From NCBI GenBank assembly GCA_946699065.1, contig CAMPDV010000255.1, positions 62,001 to 126,000 on the forward strand: 64,000 nt of DNA, in the 5' to 3' direction. The first letter of the stretch is position 1, and every line of letters starts with the position of its first letter. Below are positions 13,030 through 27,387 of the stretch, in pieces. The notes under the pieces were generated by a model. The model did not search any database. It had not been told where the DNA came from and saw nothing but the letters and a program-made list of their open reading frames with translations. The stretch is from Loxodes magnus. Taxonomy: Eukaryota; Ciliophora; Karyorelictea; Loxodida; Loxodidae. The translations under genes were made by a program, and so were the position numbers.

Positions 13030-13966
13030 TTCTTTCTGCAAATTTATTTTCAAATTAAAAATCATACTTTTTTACCTTTATTTGTATCTTCTCTAATCGC
13101 TATTTCGATCTTACTTTCGCCTTCTTTTCTTCATTCTAGAACTCTTTTTTCGTTACTTCTCTACTTTTACATTTCTACTTTCTTTTCACTTTTTCAAACT
13201 TATCTTTATAAATTACCTTCAACATTCTTCATTTCTTTCGAATATCTTTCCTGGCTTTTTTCTTACTTAAAATAATATCATGGTATCTTCCCCACTCTAC
13301 AAATTTCCTCGTTAATTGAGAGTTCTCGCTGTAAAAACTCTCTTCAAGTATTTCATTACAATTTTAAAGTACAACTTACTTATGTAAAATAATTGAAACT
13401 AGTTCTTGATCATTTGAATACGTTATTCTAGTCTATTTTAAAAGGAATTCTTATTTTTTAGTTAGAAACATTCATCGTCTCGTCCCAACTTACTTTTTAA
13501 TTTTTCCTTTTAGTTCCATTACTAGCCTCATAAGAAAAAATTAAGATGAGTGAGATCCTTGCTGATAATATTAGAAACATTAATTTGAACATTTGGAAGT
13601 TAAAACTTAAGAAGATTTCTTTAGATTTTATGTAGTAATTTAGCTAACTCACAGTCTACTATTATGAGAATAATATTTTTTATTTCTATGTTTGTTGGTA
13701 ATCTTAAGTTTAAGAGTAGAGTCTTAAGAATTTTTGAAAAAGTTCGACTCAAACTAATAAAAATTAGTAGCAAGCTTTTAGAGTTGCCAGGTAGATCGGG
13801 GGTAGTTACAAAAGTTAAAGAATAAGATCTACATAATTAAGTTTATAGATTGGGAAGTAACTCAAACCAATTAAGTATGTTAAAAAGTTAGAAGTTATAG
13901 TTTTGTTTTTAAAGGATGAACTTTAAGAATAGCAGTTTACTCAAAGGGTCTTCTTTAAAGAAGCAT
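13030..13966 (-). pseudogene. HK3: decayed HATPase-like family member
   Basis: Minus strand. The family leader CTTTATAAATG and an ATG at 13966-13964 are present, and patches of homology to the other copies run throughout (TTAATTGGTTTGAG, AAAATAGACTAGAATAA, ATACTTGAAGAGAG, AAATAAATTTGCAGAAAG). The frame shifts repeatedly. The intron 1 donor GTAAGT remains, but the acceptor that reads TTTAG in other copies is TTTAA here, so the intron could not be spliced normally. No TGA follows the conserved C-terminal motif at the expected distance. The most diverged copy and clearly a pseudogene. Confidence 0.75.
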
Positions 13967-15961
13967 TTATAAAGATGATTTAATTTAATAAATTATAATT
14001 AGAATTCGAAATTATAAAAAAAAAATTTAAATTATAACCCTTAAATACAATAGGATAAACGACATAAAATCTAAAAATTTATTTTGCAAGTCGACACATT
14101 TAAATTCTTCACTTAATTAGATTAAATAGTATATTTGAATAAAAAATGATAATTTATTCCGAAATATGTTATCAAAGGATAATTAAGAAGTTATATTCTA
14201 ATATAAGAAATTTGCAAAATAATTGAGTTCTAATAATTTAAAGGAAACCTAAATTTTTTGCAAAATTACTAAAAGCTCTTCTATGTGAAATTAAGTAATT
14301 GCTTGAAGGAAGCTGATTTAATTATCTAAAATTAATTCTTATTAGATAGAAAATGTAAAAATCGCAATTTCTAATTCTTAATTATTAATTATTAATTTAA
14401 ATATTTTATTTTTTTAGATTCTTTTACTTAGCAGATTTTAGGTCCATTCTTAGTTATTTTTATTAATTTCTAGCTTAAATACATAGATACAAAAATTGAT
14501 TAAATAAAAATCTAACTATAGTATAAGATCTTTATTATTAAATGTATTTCTTTATTAGTAGCAATTTCATTTTTCGAGCACTGTCATTAGATTAATCTTT
14601 CTATAATATTTAATTTCCTTTTTAATTTTAGTCAAAAGAAGTTAAGTTCTTTTTTAACGAAGATAATGCATCCTATTTATTTTTGCATTTAATACCTATT
14701 TATTTATACTAAAGAATTTTGAAAAAGAAAGAAATTATAATTAAAAATTAATAATTTACCATAAAAGTTTGAATAAGTATCTTAAACTTATTCTTATTGT
14801 AAGTAAAAATTTCTTAGTTATTTTGAATAGAAGTTTATTATTTAAAAAGATGATTTTGTTTTTAATTCTAATAATTTAAATACCTCACCAAACATCTAAT
14901 TTAAAGCATTAAAATATAATAACGTCTTAATTAATTAGCTCATAACTTAAATTAAATTAAAAAGTCCAATGAGTGATAAAAATTAATAGTTTATATATTA
15001 AGCTCTGAATATTTGATAATATCTATTAACGTAAATTATATGTCTATTAAATAAAAATTTCTATATTTTTATTAGATATTTTAAATAAAAAATAAAAATT
15101 AATAAATTAAATTAACAAAATTAACAAAATCTTAAATAATTCATTATTTCATAATCAGTTTAAAATAATTGCCATAAATCTTAAACATTTATAATATATA
15201 TAATCTAAAATATTATTTTGATTTAATTTTTTAGATAATTCTCTTATTAAAAAAAATAAAAATAATGTATATTTATAAAAATAAATTGAGAAATTTAAAT
15301 AAATCTTTAAAATTATTAAAGTCTTTAATTATTATAATGTATTTAATAAAATCATCCTTTATTATCATTTATAATTAAAAATATCTATAAGAATAATTAG
15401 CAAACATGAATCTTATATCTAATTTTATTATTAAAATTAAATAAAAAGTGTGAAATTTTAGATTTCTTAGCTTTTTTCAAATAAAATTTAAAGAATTTAT
15501 TTAGACAAAGATGCTTAAAATTTATCGCAAGTTACTTTATAGATTATTAAAAATTCCTCTTTATAAAAAAGATTTAGACTTAAATAATAAAAGCTAAAGG
15601 AAAAATCAGCATAAAATGATGAGTTAAAGCATTTGAATATAGTATAATTTTTATGAAACTTTAAAATCTTAAAAAATTTATATTTTTTCAAATTAATTCC
15701 AGAAACTTACTTTAAGGATGCTTCTAGCAGAATTTAATTTTTTATTTTCATCTCTATCATACGTAAAAAATGCTTAGAAATTAATTAATTGGCATACGAA
15801 TATTAAGCTTTTAGCTATTACATTTCTTAATATTTTGCCAAATAAATAAAAAATATCATTTATAAATTTTTAAAATTAAAATCGCATTATATTTTCTTTA
15901 ATGTTTTTTATAATTAAATGATTATAACTTGCTAATTATTTTAAAATAATTGATAAATAAT
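13967..15961. other. AT-rich stretch without recognised gene
   Basis: A/T-rich; nothing recognised. Confidence 0.45.
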
Positions 15962-16336
15962 AAATAAATAAATTGGATTATAGAGCACGTAGCACTCTCA
16001 TTGGTGCGCAGCTCTTTAAATTAATTTTATTTAATGTCGAAAAAATATTTTATTGGTCTCTCTATCTTGTTTTCTCTTCCTGCATTACGTCCCTGTAATT
16101 TTTCCTTCCAAAGCATTGGATGCAATATGCGATTACGGGTACATTTCCCCGACCTACGATGAAGAAAGTTTCCTCCTGGCATTCAGAGTTCTCTATCTTG
16201 TCACATCTTCTTTCTCTTGTTATTGGTTTCTCTTCCTCCAATTTTTCCTCCGTCCTCGCTCATTTTTTTGTTGCCTTGGTGGACCTCCAAGCAGCATCCA
16301 AAGGAAAGGGCTTTCCGCCCTATTTAAATTAAATTA
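15962..16336 (-). mobile_element. S2b: SINE-like element, AGGGC-type body
   Basis: Minus-strand element. The 5' end carries the hairpin AGGGC-ggaaa-GCCCT (plus-strand 16307-16321). The body has GATGCTGCTTGGAGG and GTCGGGGAAATGTACCCG. The 3' hairpin GAGC...GCTC lies at 15983-16014, followed by an (ATTT)n tail. The body matches the element at 49.5 kb closely and differs from S1 except for the GGGGAA...ACCC motif and the 3' hairpin. A 70-codon standard-code frame runs antisense across both copies, but most differences between the copies change the amino acid, so I do not call it a gene. Confidence 0.75.
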
Positions 16337-19300
16337 TATAATATAGATGGTTAAATATATTAAAAATTAGAGCAAAAAGACATGTTAAAAAAGTATCCTT
16401 TATTTTAACTAAGAAAGAAAAAAATAATTTAATGCTTCTATGAATGAATAGATCTTAATAACTTGAAAACTTACAAGAATTTTACTTTGAATCTATTTTT
16501 CTATTTATAACTTATAAATAATTATTATTTATGATAAATCATATATGAAATTGAAATGAATATTAGATATGCTTCATCATATAATTATTTAAAAAATTAA
16601 TATCTTAATTATATTATTTTTACTATTTCAGCTCAAACATAGGTAGATATAATTATAAAATAATTTAAATTTAATAGCAAAAAACAATAGATTTTTTCTC
16701 TCGAAATAAATAATTTAGAGGATGTAGATATTAAATTTTATATATAAATTAAAATAATAATAAAATTTTTATCTGAAATATTTTAAAATTTTATAAAATT
16801 AATTTTGCGTGATATTATATCTAATATATTAATAAGATTCTAATAAAATGAGTTTGAACAATTAAAAAGATAAAAAATTAAAAATTTTGTTAATTTGAAA
16901 ATATTCCTATACACGAATTCTAAATATTTCAATTATTTGGGAACGAATAAAAATGAGATAATGATAAAAAAATTTTAATAGCAATTTATCACAAATAAAG
17001 CTAACAATATTACAATCAACTTTAATTTGCATGCAAATTTGATAAATTTGAATAATTTTCAATTAGAATTTGTATTTTATTTTTATCTCTAAATTAAAAG
17101 ATTTTCTATTTTTAATTAATTATCATCTTATAATGAGAGAAACAGAATAAATTTTTGGTAACTTAGTTTACTAATTTTTTTAAACAAAAAAAACATAAAA
17201 GATCTTCCAGAATCAGAAATTTTATATTAACTATTATTAAATTTTTGCTAAGAATTTAAGAACATTTTAAAATATTTGGAAGGTAACTATGTAATCTTTT
17301 CTAAAAAATTCTTTTATTTTAACAAAAAAAATTAATTTAGAGTTAATTTTTTATAATTTTTGATTTAGATATATAAAATTATTATTAATGAGAATTTAAT
17401 AAAAAATAATAAAATTTTATTATTTATTCTAAATATAATAAATTTAAATTTTAAATAATAAAGGATTTTCTTAAATTTTTTGATTTTTTTTTATATATTT
17501 CTAAAAAATGAGTTTTCAATGATAAAATTTATTTTCTTTATTAATTATTTATTAGTGTGTTTACGAAATAATTAAAGCTATTTAAAAATTAATTTTATTT
17601 TATTCATTTTTCTACAAGTATGATATTATAATTATAAAAATTAATTTTATTTAAGTAAAACTATAAATTTTAATAATTTTTTAATAACCAATTAATTTTT
17701 AATTTTTACAATATTATTATAAAAAATTAAAGTTTAATTGTACTTTTAATAAGATCTATCATTTTATCATTATCTGTTTATGAATTTCGCAACTATAAAA
17801 TTGCTAAAAGAACTCCCATTTAGCTATTTAATTCTAAAATACTTTTTAATTTTTATGTTTATTATTTTTATTTCTCAATTTTTTTTAATTTTTAACAATA
17901 GTTATTTAGTAAATGTATTTCAAATTTTTTCTTGTTAAGATCAAGTAAAAGTTAGCATAGAACTTTAGTTTAGTTTATATTTTATCATCGAATGTGTTTA
18001 TTTCACTCATCTTTTGAATCACTTTGCACAAAATGCTTTTTATCTATTTTTAATTTATTAATAATTCTTATATATAATATTGAAATTTTTAAAGTTAATT
18101 CTTAAATTTTGTTATAATTATAAGATAATAAACTAAATTTAACTATTCTCATTCACTCTTATATTATATTCATTAAATAATTTTAATATTTTATAACTTT
18201 TTCTATAACTAAATAAAATTCCTATCTTTTAAATTTCTCATTCTTAGAAAATATTATAGATTTAGTTATCTCTTTTCTAATTTATCTCTTTAATTTTTCT
18301 CTAATTTTCAAAATTTTCTACATAGTAATATGCATTTATTTTGTGCCAAATAATTTAACTTTTGACCTATAAATTATTGCTAAAGATATAGGAAATATAT
18401 AATTTCAAAGAATTAACTAGTTTATTTTTATTTATATTTTAGTTTATAATCACTAAATTATGCTATTATTTTTAAACAATATCTTCATCTTAAAAAGCTA
18501 ATTCAACTATGCTCCAATACATTTAAGTTATATATAAGCATTAATTAAATTTTAGTTATAAAACAGGAAGAACATTTATATAAACTATTTTTCTCTTAAA
18601 TCAGGATCATTTAAAAAGAATGTAGGTATAATAAATTTTATAAGTCCTGAATGCTATAAACTTAGTCCTGTTTGTCTTTTAAAAATTAAAATTTTGGTTT
18701 TATTCAAAGCCATTAACTAATTTACTTTGCTTAACTATCTAATCTTAATAGAGAATTAATTTTTTGTGTATTTCTCTTAAACTTTTTATTATTTGTTAAT
18801 CTATTTTTTAAGAGTCAATTAGAAAACTTAAAAAATACTAAAATGCATCAAAAATGACAAAACTTAAATATTCATTTTTCTCTAAATTCCTTTCAAAGAT
18901 ATGAAGAATATTTAATTTAAATTATTAGGATATTTTAAATTATTTATTTTTTGAATTTTTTCTTTTAATTCACAAGAATGTTAAAGAAAATGATTTTTTA
19001 TTTTTGAAATAATAGAATTTGCTAATAAAAATTATTTATCAAAATTTTCATTCATAAGTATTTTAAATTAAATTGATGACCCATTTAAAAGAATCACCTT
19101 TGAAATTATATATCTTAGGTAAAAATCTTAGAATTCTAGAAAGAAAAATAATTAAATATTTTAATTAATTTTAACTTTCTACTTATGTTAAAATAAATTG
19201 AGCATAAGATTTTTTCCACAAGTATATTTTATGAATAGCTTTTTGATAAGTTAATTTAAAATAAAATTAGCTAGGAAAACTTAAATATATGAGTTTTATT

Positions 19301-19790
19301 ATAATAAAGAATTATTTGTTATTTAATCATTAATTAAATTCATCCATAAATTTAATTATATCATCTAATAGTTCTATTCTTTCAATTTTTAATTTAAGCA
19401 AATAAAGTCACTTAAAATGCTGAGTTTTAGTTTCTTTAAATGTAATAATTTTTTAATTATGACTTATTTTAAGTATGCTCTATTTTCAAAATTTTTATAA
19501 AAAAATTAAATTAAATTATAATTTAGAGATTCTTCATGCTAATGTATAACTATTCAAGTAATCCTTTATACTAAAGCTAAATTAATCATATAAAATTTTA
19601 TAACAGTTATTAATTAAAATTTAGATATTAGAAAAGAATAAAAAGAATGCTTAAACTACATTTGATTCATTTAATATTCTCTATCTTCCCATTGCTTGTT
19701 ATTATAAAATTAATTCCAAAATTATAGAAACTTTTAATTTAATTTAATTTTATTCTATTTATTACCCTTAAATCTTTCATCTTTATAGAA
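16337..19790. other. AT-rich stretch without recognised gene
   Basis: A/T-rich; nothing recognised. Confidence 0.4.
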
Positions 19791-20770
19791 ATGTTCTAAG
19801 CGAGTCATGCTATGAGCTTAAATAGCGAATCTCAAAGAAATAATCCTGAAGATAAGGAGGTCAAATTTTAATTTTTTAAAGTTCTTAGCTGGTTCGAGTA
19901 ACTTCTCAATCAACAATCTTCACTTTATCAAGTCTGTCTTAATGTGAAATTAATGTAACTACCCTATGAAGTAATTGGCAACAAGAAATGCTTGAAGCAA
20001 ATCTTCTTTAACTTGAGTCAAATTCTTTTCAGAAATTCTTTTCGTCAAACTCTTCAAGTCAAACTCACCAGCTAACTTAGAACAAAACACGAAGAAGATT
20101 TTGTTGTAATTAGAGTAGATTGCAAAGTAACCTAGGTAAACACAATAAATTTAAAGAAAACTTCAGAAATTCTAAAACTCAAATTTGAGAATCAGTATCT
20201 TAAGTACTTAAAGCAAAAATCTTATTAAGCTGAAGTTTATATCAAGAGAGTAGTAAATGAGATGTAAGGAAAAATAAAAAAGGTGAACTGGGACGAGGTA
20301 AATAAAACTTTCTAACTGAAAATAAGCATTCCTTTTAAAATAGACTCAAAAGATTTATTTAAGTGGTCTAGATAAAGTTCGAATTATTTAAAAAAAGTAA
20401 GTTTATAATTTAGAGTTTTAGTAGAATAGTTGAAGAGAGTTACTATAGTGAGAACTTTTCGAGTGAAGAAGAAGTTTTAAACATAGGATAGTTACCTTGG
20501 TTTTTGTTTAAGTAGGATAAGAATCCAGGGAAGTTATTTAGAATAAAAGAATAAGGTTTTGTAGCTTAAAAGTAAGGTTTTAGTTTTGAGTAGCTTAAAA
20601 GTAGAACTTATTAAGAATCAGTAGATGAACCTAATCAGAAGTTGAAAAAGATTGCAAAGGAATAAGAAAGAAAAAATTATGAGTAGAGAGTTAAAAAATT
20701 AAGAATAAAGATAAAATAATATGACTTATGCTTCAAAAATAAATTTGCAGAAAGAAGAGATGCTGTATGA
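19791..20770 (+). CDS. HK4: intact histidine-kinase-ATPase-like protein
   Basis: Seen: ATG 19791; exon 1 19791-20396 (606 nt, 202 codons); intron 20397-20413 (17 nt, GTAAGT...TTTAG); then an open frame to TGA 20768-20770. The product is about 320 residues. Residues 26-55 resemble the helix leading into HATPase_c. Residues 58-91 (YEVIGNKK.LKQIFFNLSQIL) align with the kinase D-x-x-x-L-x-Q-x-x-x-N-L N-box region. Residues 104-113 (FVVIRVDCKV) align with the strand ending in DTG. Residues 147-182 (AEVYIKRVVNEMQG...KISIPF) align with the last helix and strands. The second N-box Asn and the DTGxG glycines are replaced, so ATP binding is doubtful. No phosphoacceptor His domain is present. The tail (LPWFLFKQDKNPGK, then Lys/Glu-rich, YDLCFKNKF) is specific to this family. 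At 20572-20583, where other copies have intron 2, there is an in-frame 12-nt GTAAGG...TAG. HATPase assignment is by eye. Confidence 0.7.
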
Positions 20771-23700
20771 ATAAAAATATTATAATTTAAGCTATATTAA
20801 TTTTAAGAATGATATAAATATGATCTTTATGCTATTTATAAATTAAAATATTTCTCTATCTTTTAAAGAGTGTATATAATAAAATTAAACATATATAAAT
20901 AATTTTAATCTATCTTAAAAAGAATTTAAAATTTTGATTTATATTTATATTTTTTTGCTTATGTTTTTTGTGATGAATTATTTGAAATTGAAGTTGTAGA
21001 AGATATTTTCATTAAATAAATTATATCAATATTAGATATTAATTAAAATAAATAAAACATATTATAAAATAATTTAAGATAAAGCTTATTTATGAAGTTT
21101 ACTTTTTAAATTCACCAATTATCCTTAGCTTCATGTTAAAAATATTAAAAAAAAACTTAAAATAATAATTTTTTATTTAAGTATAATTTAATTTCAATAA
21201 TTTTTTATATATTTTAAGAGACAAAATATGAAAATTATTAATTCTGTAAAAAATGTTGATTATTATATTTTAATTTAGATTATTTTAAATTTTTGATAAA
21301 ATTAAAAAATTAATTATTTTTTAAGGAACTTTTTTTTATTGATTTTTTAATCAAAATTATCAGGGAGTTTTAAATATACTTTTATGATAAATAAAAAATA
21401 AAAATATATATGAAAAATTTATTTTATTGTAATGATTTTTTGAATTTTATTAATAGAATAAACTTATTTGCTTTCTTCTATAATTGCAATTTTATTAAGA
21501 AGATTTTAACTTGAGACAAAATTAACTTTAAGATTCTATCTTCATTACCTTTAAAAAGAAAGAAAAGCACTTTTATCATTTTAAAGGTTATCAAATTTGT
21601 TCTTTTTAAATAGTTTAAGAAATAACTGAGTTAAATGAGTTTTATAATAATGATATTATTAAATTTTAAATATAATTTCCTTACTATGATATTTAAAAAA
21701 ATTTATATTTTATTAAAGAAAATAATAAATTATAATAATAATTAAAAAGATATTATTTGAAAAGCAACTAATGTAATAATTTAGAAATTAGATAAAAATT
21801 TATTTATAAGAATAAAATTTAACAAAAATAAAACTAGAAAAGCTTGCATTTTTGTATTTTCGTTTTAAGTAATTTCAATAAAATAAAATTTAAAAATAAA
21901 ATAAATAAAATTATAAAGATAGAAAAAATTACTTAAATAATTTTTTTGTTCTGAACTAGCAAAATTTAATTTTAATTTTTAATTTTTTAAGGAAAATTTT
22001 GTTTAATATATGCTTATTAATAAAATAATTTAATTTAAAATATTAGCTAATTTTCTTGCTTTAAGATAAAATTTAAATCTAAGTAAATAGATAAATTAAA
22101 AACTTTTATAGAATTATATATATAAATATTTTTGATTGAATATAAAATTAAAAAACAAATGTTTTTTTTATATCATGGAAAATCTAATAAAATCAACTAA
22201 TAAATAATAAAATTATTGCTTTATTAGTAAAACAACAACTTTTTGATTAAGTAAAAAATTAGCATAAAGTAGAAGAATAAATTAAAATTTTTTTTGAAAA
22301 TCTTGAGAACATAATAAACAATTTTAAATAATCTAAAAAATGTTAATAATGAATAAAGAATTTAAAATTATTTTAAACTTCAAGTTATTAATTTTAAATA
22401 AGTTAAATAAAAGAATTTTACGTATTTTTTACTGATTTATCTTAAAAATTTTTTCAAAAAATTAATTTAGTAATAGAGGGATTATGTTGAGTTTTATATT
22501 TTTTTTTCTAAAATTATTGTGAGTCTCGTCGCAATTAATAAATTATTTAGCATTTATCAGCAAAAATATTAATATTTACTTATAAAGTGAATGGTTGATT
22601 ATTTAAAAAAATTTATTAAATATTTAATTCAGAGCAAAATAATCTCTTATTTTAATATTTTTAAGAATTTACGAAAAATATCATAGAAATAAACTGATAT
22701 TATTTTCTTTTATTCGATTTTAGTTTTTTTCTTTTCAAACTTTTAAATAAATCAAACAAAAGTCATAAGCATTCTTTTAGTTAGTATTAAGAAAATTCCA
22801 TAATTTAGATTATAAATTTTTAATTAATCTTTTTTCCTTCGATTAGATGGATTTCTTTCAGTGTAATATATTTTGTAGCTGCCTTTATAATTGTTTCTTT
22901 TATTTGTTTAATATATTTTTATTGCTTTATTTATAATTTTTTATAAATTTAAACCTTTATTCTCTTCATATACATAAACTTTATGAAGTATTCTTAGATT
23001 CTAAAAATTCTATAAGAAATTTAAAATCTTAGAAATTAACTAACTTATAGTCGCGTTTTTGACTTTATTATATCGCTTTGACAGGTCGTGGTCGAGATAT
23101 AAAAATTATAGGCCTAAATATATTAGATTTTTACATAAACTATTCCATGATTAAGAATTTTATATATTTTATCATATACCTTACCCTAAATATTCCTTAA
23201 ATAAGATAATACCAAACAAAAGCTAAAATTATAATAAGATATAAACATTTTCAAATTAATAGTTTATAATTATTTTATATTTTTTAAATATATCATTACT
23301 AGCTAATCTTTTTATTTAATCAACACGCTAATGAAATATAATTGCTTTTTCAAACTAATTTTCTACTCTATTTTATTGGTTAATTGCATTAAAAATTTTC
23401 GAAAAAATAAAAGAATATTAAAAGTTAGAGTTTTCTTAAACATCACAAATAGAAATTTAATTTTGTAAAAAGGGAAAAATTTCTAAAATAATTTTTTTTA
23501 TTGAAAATTTAAAAGACCAAAAATCATTGAATTTTTATCTAAATTATTAAAAATATAATCATAAGTAAATAAATTTTTTCATTTAAATCATAAACAAATT
23601 TCTTTCATCAGATAAATGAGTACAATAAAACAGAAAAATCCGGTTTTACTTAGATAGATTTAGAGTTAGTCTCAAGAAAAGAAAATTTAAATTAAAATTA

Positions 23701-24233
23701 TTTATTTTTTTATTTTAGCCTGATATATAAAATAGTTAGAGAGAAGATTAATATATCTAATCTTTTTTCTAAATAAATTTAAAGAAATTTGTATATAAAT
23801 AATAAGCATCTTGCCATATAAATAAAAATAGTTTATTATTTCTAATTTATTTTATTTCCAAAAATAATTTAATTTTTATCTAGTAAATTTTACGAAAACT
23901 AAGTTAAATAGAGCTTTTTATATCTTACGAATAAATCTAGTCAAGATAGAAGTTGTAAAATATCTAATTTTATTTGCTTTTGTAATCAAGAAAAATAAGT
24001 TGTTTTTAAAATATAATAAAATAAATATAAAATGTTTAAAACTATAAAAATTTCTTTCTTTGTAAAAAAATTTAGATTTTTTAAGTTTATTAATAATAAA
24101 ATACGTTTATCAACTTTATAATATGTTTTTTATTTCATAATTATAAATTCTAGAACTTAAATTTAAACTTCGAAGATTAAGATTAATTTTATAACTAAAA
24201 TTTAAATTAAATTTTATACTAATTTCTCATTAT
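20771..24233. other. AT-rich spacer between convergent HK4 and HK5
   Basis: The loop of the second HK inverted pair. A/T-rich, with a small GC-richer patch near 23.04-23.10 kb (CGCGTTTTTGAC, GACAGGTCGTGGTCGAG) that I cannot assign. Confidence 0.4.
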
Positions 24234-25171
24234 TTCTTTCTGCAAATTTATTTTTGAAGCATAAGTCATATTATTTTATCTTTATTCTTAATTTTTTAAC
24301 TCTCTACTCATAATTTTTTCTTTCTTATTCCTTTGCAATCTTTTTCAACTTCTGATTAGGTTCATCTACTGATTCTTAATAAGTTCTACTTTTAAGCTAC
24401 TCAAAACTAAAACCTTACTTTTAAGCTACAAAACCTTATTCTTTTATTCTAAATAACTTCCCTGGATTCTTATCCTACTTAAACAAAAACCAAGGTAACT
24501 ATCCTATGTTTAAAACTTCTTCTTCACTCGAAAAGTTCTCACTATAGTAACTCTCTTCAACTATTCTACTAAAACTCTAAATTATAAACTTACTTTTTTT
24601 AAATAATTCGAACTTTATCTAGACCACTTAAATAAATCTTTTGAGTCTATTTTAAAAGGAATGCTTATTTTCAGTTAGAAAGTTTTATTTACCTCGTCCC
24701 AGTTCACCTTTTTTATTTTTCCTTACATCTCATTTACTACTCTCTTGATATAAACTTCAGCTTAATAAGATTTTTGCTTTAAGTACTTAAGATACTGATT
24801 CTCAAATTTGAGTTTTAGAATTTCTGAAGTTTTCTTTAAATTTATTGTGTTTACCTAGGTTACTTTGCAATCTACTCTAATTACAACAAAATCTTCTTCG
24901 TGTTTTGTTCTAAGTTAGCTGGTGAGTTTGACTTGAAGAGTTTGACGAAAAGAATTTCTGAAAAGAATTTGACTCAAGTTAAAGAAGATTTGCTTCAAGC
25001 ATTTCTTGTTGCCAATTACTTCATAGGGTAGTTACATTAATTTCACATTAAGACAGACTTGATAAAGTAAAGATTGTTGATTGAGAAGTTACTCGAACCA
25101 GGTAAGAACTTTAAAAAATTAAAATTTGACCTCCTTATCTTCAGGATTATTTCTTTGAGATTCTCTATTTA
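24234..25171 (-). pseudogene. HK5: near-identical inverted copy of HK4 lacking both gene ends
   Basis: The minus strand matches HK4 with only a few substitutions over more than 900 bp, including intron 1 (24577-24593, 17 nt) and the 12-nt intron-2 candidate. The match stops abruptly inside the gene at both ends. Upstream it ends at the codons for ..NSESQ, so the ATG and first residues of HK4 are replaced by unrelated sequence with no in-frame ATG. Downstream it ends right after GCAGAAAGAA, so the HK4 stop is missing. This suggests a partial duplication or a gene-conversion tract, not a segmental duplication. It may still be transcribed from another start. Confidence 0.7.
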
Positions 25172-27387
25172 TTCTAATTGTGTGAAAATTTCTTAATAAT
25201 CGATATAATGTCTACTCTTTGTCATTAATAAAATTTATCAATTTCCATGCTATGGTAATTTCTTTATTTAAACCAAGATACCTAATTCTTTTTTTTACAA
25301 TTTTCTATAAAAATTTTAACATTAAGCCCATAAAATTTAATCTATATTTCAAATAGAGTCTTTCATTTTATAAATAATAATAAAATAAACTCTAAGTAAA
25401 TTTTAAATTATTATTTTCTTTATTATACTATCTTTATTTAAAATTGTTTGATTATAAACTCTTATGTATTAGTTAAAATTAAAATTAGATATTATGCATG
25501 AAATAAATCTCAGTTTTACAATCTTTAACCTAAATTTATTTTATAAAATTTCTTCTAGATATTTTGTACATTTGCTCAAAATTTTTTTAATTAGATAGTT
25601 ATTTCTTAATAAGTTATCTATTATTTTAAATCTAAATTAGTTCTCTTAATTTTTGCAACTGAGCATTATAGATTTTTTCAAAGCAAATAAAATGTAATAA
25701 AAATATTTAAATCTAGAGTTAGATATTCATTTAAATTAATACAGTTTATTTATGATTTTTATAGTAATATCAATTTTATTTCTATTTTTAAAAACTATTT
25801 AAAAGGAAATTATTAAATTTTCGTTTTTATATTTTATCAACTACAATTAAAATTTTTAAAGTGTTATCTAACTCCATCTAAGCATCTATTTAATTAAAAT
25901 TTTCTAATAAATTTATGAAAAAAAGCCTTTAAATATATTGTTATGCATGTATATAAGTTTTAAAAGTTATTTATTCATATTATGAGATATATTATATATA
26001 ATTTTTGTAGATTTTCTAGAAGCATCTAGTTATGAAGACTTTTTGAAAACAAATATACAATTAAAAAAAGTTTATTAATTTAAATCAGAATATACAAAAT
26101 AAAATAAATAAAATATTTAGAATTATTTATAATTTAATTTTAGTTATGATAAAGAAGCATAGATTGTTTAAACCTTCAATTTTACTAAAAAATAAAGTTT
26201 AAGAAAATTATTATTAGAGGAATTTTTTCTCTTCATGATATATAATTACATTTTAGATAATTTTCTAATCTATTTAACAATAAAATTCAAATGACTATTT
26301 CGCTGACTTTTTTTGGTGTTAAGGGATATAATTACGTAGAATATTAAAAGAAATAATAAATAAATTCTAAAAATAAAATACTTAATCAAAAAATAAGCAA
26401 TTATGTTTCTTAAGGTATAGTTCTCTATAATTTATTTTATCAAATTCATCTTAGAAATTTAAAATTTAAATTGTATTTTTTAATCACATAAGAAGGAAAA
26501 TTAGTTAATCACCAAAAAATTTATTTGATGTCTACAAAACCAAAAAAAATAAATAAGTAAAATATTTCACTAACAAAAATTGTGGAAACTATTTAATTTC
26601 GATAAAAAAAATTCTTTATTCAATGCTTATAAAATCTTAAACAGAAACAATCATGCAGACTAAGCATAAAACTACGAAAGCTATTTGCTGTGGAAAAAAA
26701 TAAAGAAATCATTTAGAAAGACTCTTAATTTAATTTTTAGATAAACTAATAAAATTTTTTTATAATATTTGGATAAATAACAAATAAATCAATAATTGAG
26801 TATTATTTAAGGAGAGAGGCAGAATAAAAGCTTTAGAATTGATAAAACGGAAGAATAAATAAAATTTCTAAAATTTTAGCATGATTAAATATTTTTTATT
26901 TTTTATAAATCAAGAATTATATATTAATACTAAAATTTCTTAACTAAACTACTATAAAAAGAAATAAAGATTCTTCATGCTTAAAAATTTATTACTATAA
27001 AAAATAACGTAATTAATTAAAGGAAAAGAAAACTATAAAGATAAAAATTAATAAGAAATTAACTTTTGAATGCTATAACATCAATAAAATAAAAAATTTT
27101 AAGAGTGGAAATTTCTCATTTCAACTGAATAAATTATTAAAGAATTAAATAATTCTGGAATAATAATTAAGAGGGAATTTTTGTCTAAATAGTAGGTAAT
27201 TAAGAATTTTTAAAGCAAAAATTTATGCTAATAGAAATGAAAACACTCTAAAGACAGAAGAAAATTTTTTCATAAGACGTTCAATAGCATATTAAATTAA
27301 TTATAAAAGAAAAAAGCGAATGGAATAATAACTTAAATAAGAAATTTATTTCATAACTTAAATCATAAAATTAGTTAATGCTTTTAC
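25172..27387. other. AT-rich stretch without recognised gene
   Basis: A/T-rich; nothing recognised. Confidence 0.45.

Noticed and set aside
16120..16332. 70-codon standard-code frame conserved with the one at 49514-49726
   Set aside because: It runs antisense across two copies of an S element, and most differences between the copies change the amino acid. It is conserved as repeat DNA, not as protein.
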